From: Hyaloperonospora brassicae
Lineage: Eukaryota > Oomycota > Peronosporomycetes > Peronosporales > Peronosporaceae
Direction: 5' to 3'
Length of the DNA stretch: 64,000 nt
Assembly: GCA_947650285.1 (NCBI GenBank)
Contig: CANTFL010001420.1
Span: forward strand, 186,001 to 250,000
Shown: positions 60,784-64,000 of the stretch, piece after piece
How positions within the stretch are numbered: position 1 is the stretch's first letter
How the letters are laid out: the number at the start of each line of letters is the position of its first letter
Translations under genes and position numbers: made by a program
Notes under the pieces: generated by a model
The model's input: only the letters and a program-made list of their open reading frames with translations
Database searches by the model: none
Told to the model about the DNA's origin: nothing

Positions 60784-63700
60784 CTTTTAAGGCAAAGTTT
60801 ATATAACAGAGGAAGAGGTGAATAGCAATGTGTGCACCTTTTGTTTATGTATAAATCAGACGCATTGTATCAATATGCATCGGGTCTTTCACCGGAGGTG
60901 AGAAAGGATTATGAGCCTCGGGTTCTGGATGAATCGACATCGTGAACCAGGGCTGAACTATATTTGAATTTTGTGGATGGCCTGCTTGCTGATCGTCGCC
61001 ACATACGGAAGTAGAAAAACAGAAGCTTTCATGATAGGAAAGTGCTTCCGCCGATTTAAAGGAATTAGAGGTACGAAAAGTTTTCATTTAATATCTCTGC
61101 GCGGTGAGATATACAAAATCGGAATGGTAGAGATGGTAATAACAGCATCTGCTCCTGCTAGCTTCAAACAATTTCCGGGGACAATCCACCAGCGATAAGC
61201 AAAACAGAGCCCACTTCGACGACACGAACGATCTCTTTGAGGCTCTCGAGTGACTTACGACCCTTCAGAGGCTATACACCGCAATTGTATATAGACAATC
61301 TGTTTGCTATCCCCCTCGTATTAAAAAGTTTTTCTCACGCGATCGTAAGCTGGAAAGGAGTCCTAAATGTGTGGGTAAAACGAGGCACCCGACCTAGGCG
61401 TCAGACGATCGATTAGCAGCGCCGGGATGGAATAAGTTAAACTTTGATAATGTTCAAGGAGTCACGGAAAACCTGTACACGTGTCAACGCGTCACCGGAT
61501 ATGTGCAGTCATCAAATCCTTCGTTGAAAGATTCCCGTAATGGTAGCGTTGCGGGATGATCGACTGCCTATCCTGTAAAACAACAAGACACAACAACCGC
61601 AGTCTATCGTGCCAGAAAAGAATCAAAAAATCTACGCAGCAATAGAAAAGGGCTGCGCGCACTCGAGAGAGCGACATGTATTAAGAACTTTGTACAGTGA
61701 TTGATAATTGTGAATTATTCTTTTCGCTCGCGACTATTGCGCAATTGAAGTCGTTCGAAACTGCTTTTAAAACGGTATTACACGTCGGTTGGCGGCAGGC
61801 GTAGCAGGTGTAATTTACAGTACGAATGATATGCATTAAAAATATTATATCTCACATCTTTCATTATGTGGCTGACGTGTGTCAACCACCAAATATTGAT
61901 ATATTCAAAAGGCTCAAATTAGAGAACTAATGTCTAGATTAGGAAATTTTACTTCATGGAGTTTTAAAAGATAATGAACAAACTTAACCTTTGTTATTCC
62001 TACTAATCTAGTAGAGACACATGACTTTTTAGGGATTCTAATATCCAAAGAGATTCAAGTCCTATTAAGATATATACTCTTCTGCACGCGGTGGTGTAGA
62101 TCGCGGAATTGATAACTTCGTTGAACAAGGACCTAAAGCTATGAGCTCGTCGACTCGTAGAGTCATTTTCACGTTAAGAACAGGCTTACTCGTCAAGAAG
62201 AAATTCTTTATCTATATAGACGCTGAGCTGCTCCTCTTCATATTTTGCGTTAAGAACAAAGTCATGTACTTGTCGGCTTTACAAAAGTCTGTTGATCGCT
62301 GATACATATACAATGACGCACCCTACTGGATGTCTTCAAAACAATAACGCAGAGCGGGTGTATTTGGACGTAGCCGTGGTACAACCTGGCAGTACAGACG
62401 TCGATTCGGTCATCAAATATTCGTGCAGGACACCGACTTATGCTTTGGAAGCCAAAAAGAAGTTGTTCATAAAGCAGATTCTCAAATAGGTTTATTACAT
62501 ACAGGAACTGAAATATTAATTGAATATATTAATTGGTGGCTTTTTAAAAAATTTAAACACCCTTATTATATACTTCAGGCTTTATTCTATCATTTGTTAT
62601 GCCAACGAACGAAAACGGCAAGTTGCGCGCATACTGGACATGATCCTCGGCATCCACGATTTTCTAGAAGATCGACTCACTCACCACCTGGACTCGACAA
62701 CAACATGCGTGTGTAAACAAACTGACGTCACAGTGCTCACGACTCAAGGAACCCTACTCACCTTTTTTCTGCTTGCAATATATTCTGTTTTGCATCAACA
62801 TATGCATGTAAACGCAAGAATGGGTCGCGCGTCCCGTGTGAGCAACCGTATGTAGGTATCGCAATCGAAGTGGTACTGCCTCCGAAAAGAAATTCATCCG
62901 CTAGTGTCAGCCATGAATGCGTCCAATGGTGTGCTCGACAAAGCAGATCGATGCCCCTTACCACGTACAAACAATGTATTGTCGAAGATTGCACGTGCGT
63001 CCGCATGCGATATTAAATTTCCTAACAACAAATAATTTATAGTGGCATCTTATCCTGTCGCAAATTCGCTACGGAATGTTCTATGGATCTCTGGTTTGAG
63101 TAGATGCACAAAATATTTTTGAATAGACCAGACAATATTTCTCATGAACAGTATATCACAATTCTCTATTTCCCAAAATAGTATATGTAATGAGAAATGT
63201 GTTTTTTAGATGCTGATTTTTCGTACAAACACATATTGGTATCAGCCCTAAATCCTGTCGCAAGCTTCCGACAGCAGGTTTATATTTAAAAATTAAAAAT
63301 TATCGACAAATAAAGCAGACCGTCAGCCGTATCGACGTGCCCGCGGAATGGGTGGCATTAATAGTTTGGGTAGTCGCGCGTCCCTCGACTCCATTTCCAT
63401 TCTTCAGGAGCTTTAAATGCATTTTAAGGCAAGTTGGAGCCTTTTTAAAACGCTTATTGACTTAGAGCAGCTATCCGGTACGAATGTACCAGCCGCATCG
63501 TATGATAAAAAAGCATTACACTTGGAATTAGTGGCTTTGAAAATCAAGCTAGATACTTTTTAATGAACGCGAGATATAGACGTGATAAAACTACCGCGGT
63601 GCATCCGTCGGATAATTATTCGCGACAACACATAACAAACAGGGTTGTGAACAGGGTCCGACGTGTAATATCTCACGATTAATAAACTAGACGCCAATGG

Positions 63701-64000
63701 GTATCCGCAAATATCGAAGAAGTTTTCGAAGCTAAAATTGTTTGCATGAAGTGAATTTTGCTCGTATGATATAACGGCTGCGGCGGTCGTGAAAACAGGA
63801 ACCTGACTGAAGGCGATTTGAGCACGTGACTACTTTTACTCATCCCCGTCAAGCAAATTATTGGCGATGTATGCCATTCGCGGATCCGTTTGCAATCAAG
63901 TAGGCCTTAGTATTACATGGATGTCATCGTACCGTACCTTTGACCGATCTACGCTCGACTACCAGTAAATTCGTAGCGATACTCATCGAGTAGCAGATGC
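60784..64000. other. AT-rich right end with weak remnants
   Basis: No intact gene. A plus-strand stretch at 62600-62780 reads protein-like (RILDMILGIHDFLEDRL) and another at 63300-63560 does too (GMGGINSLGSRASLDSISIL, then SYDKKALHLELVALKIKL). Neither is recognised. Confidence 0.35.
61865..62200. repeat. Possible diverged LTR fragment of the 445-bp family
   Basis: GGCTGACGTGTGTCAACCACC near 61870 and GACTCGTAGAGTCA near 62152 resemble, in the same order, parts of the solo LTR at 21527-21971 (GCTGACGTGTGTCAGCCACC and GACTCGCTGAGTCA). The sequence between is too diverged to align by eye. Confidence 0.35.

Noticed and set aside
1..64000. CRISPR array, rRNA or tRNA gene, bacterial operon
   Set aside because: No regularly spaced repeats, no tRNA-like cloverleaf or rRNA motif was seen, and spliced genes show that the DNA is eukaryotic.

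Overview
The window looks like nuclear DNA of an oomycete, probably a Phytophthora or downy-mildew relative. The reasons are the protein types (a Mx/dynamin-like GTPase with a Tudor-like insert, a PXK-type pseudokinase, an organellar succinyl-CoA ligase beta subunit), short GT-AG introns, an oomycete-like initiator (CTCACTTTTGCA) about 60 nt before the start codon of two genes, and Gypsy elements whose LTRs begin TGTAACGG. The genus cannot be fixed from the sequence alone.

Layout. Positions 1-15 kb are the gene-bearing, GC-richer part. It holds the 3' end of an unknown gene (1-117, +), a two-exon PXK-like pseudokinase gene (664-2155, -), and a two-exon succinyl-CoA ligase beta gene (2742-4257, +). 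A 1.44-1.46 kb inverted duplication copies the 3' part of that ligase gene (3758-5221 and 6408-7849). Next come a broken unknown gene (8292-8964, -), a dynamin/Mx-like GTPase gene cut by an in-frame TAG (10317-12479, +), and a three-exon gene for a probable mitochondrial PPR-like protein (13325-14390, -).

From about 15.4 kb to the end the DNA is AT-rich and made of decayed mobile elements. There are two solo LTRs of one family in opposite orientation (15396-16635 and 21527-21971). The first carries a nested 786-bp element with 65-bp terminal inverted repeats and an 8-bp target duplication. This looks like a Pack-MULE: it holds a piece of an adenylate kinase gene joined to a piece of a 3-hydroxyacyl-CoA dehydratase gene. 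A decayed MULE transposase (19.5-20.6 kb, -) and a decayed pogo-like transposase (27.7-29.4 kb, +) follow, then about 10 kb of AT-rich sequence with nothing recognisable.

The right part holds two degenerate Gypsy elements facing opposite ways: L (about 39.87-49.58 kb, -) and R (52.29-60.78 kb, +). Their LTRs belong to clearly different variants, yet they share a 5,734-bp pol segment as an almost perfect, indel-free inverted repeat (41281-47014 and 53688-59421). Both copies carry the same stop codons and the same internal 144-bp foldback in reverse transcriptase, so the segment was copied after it had decayed.

The cellular genes do not form a pathway. Two are mitochondrial (succinyl-CoA ligase beta, PPR-like). 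The common theme is inverted duplication and mobile-element damage at the edge of a gene island. The strongest candidate for something undescribed is the chimeric Pack-MULE-like element.
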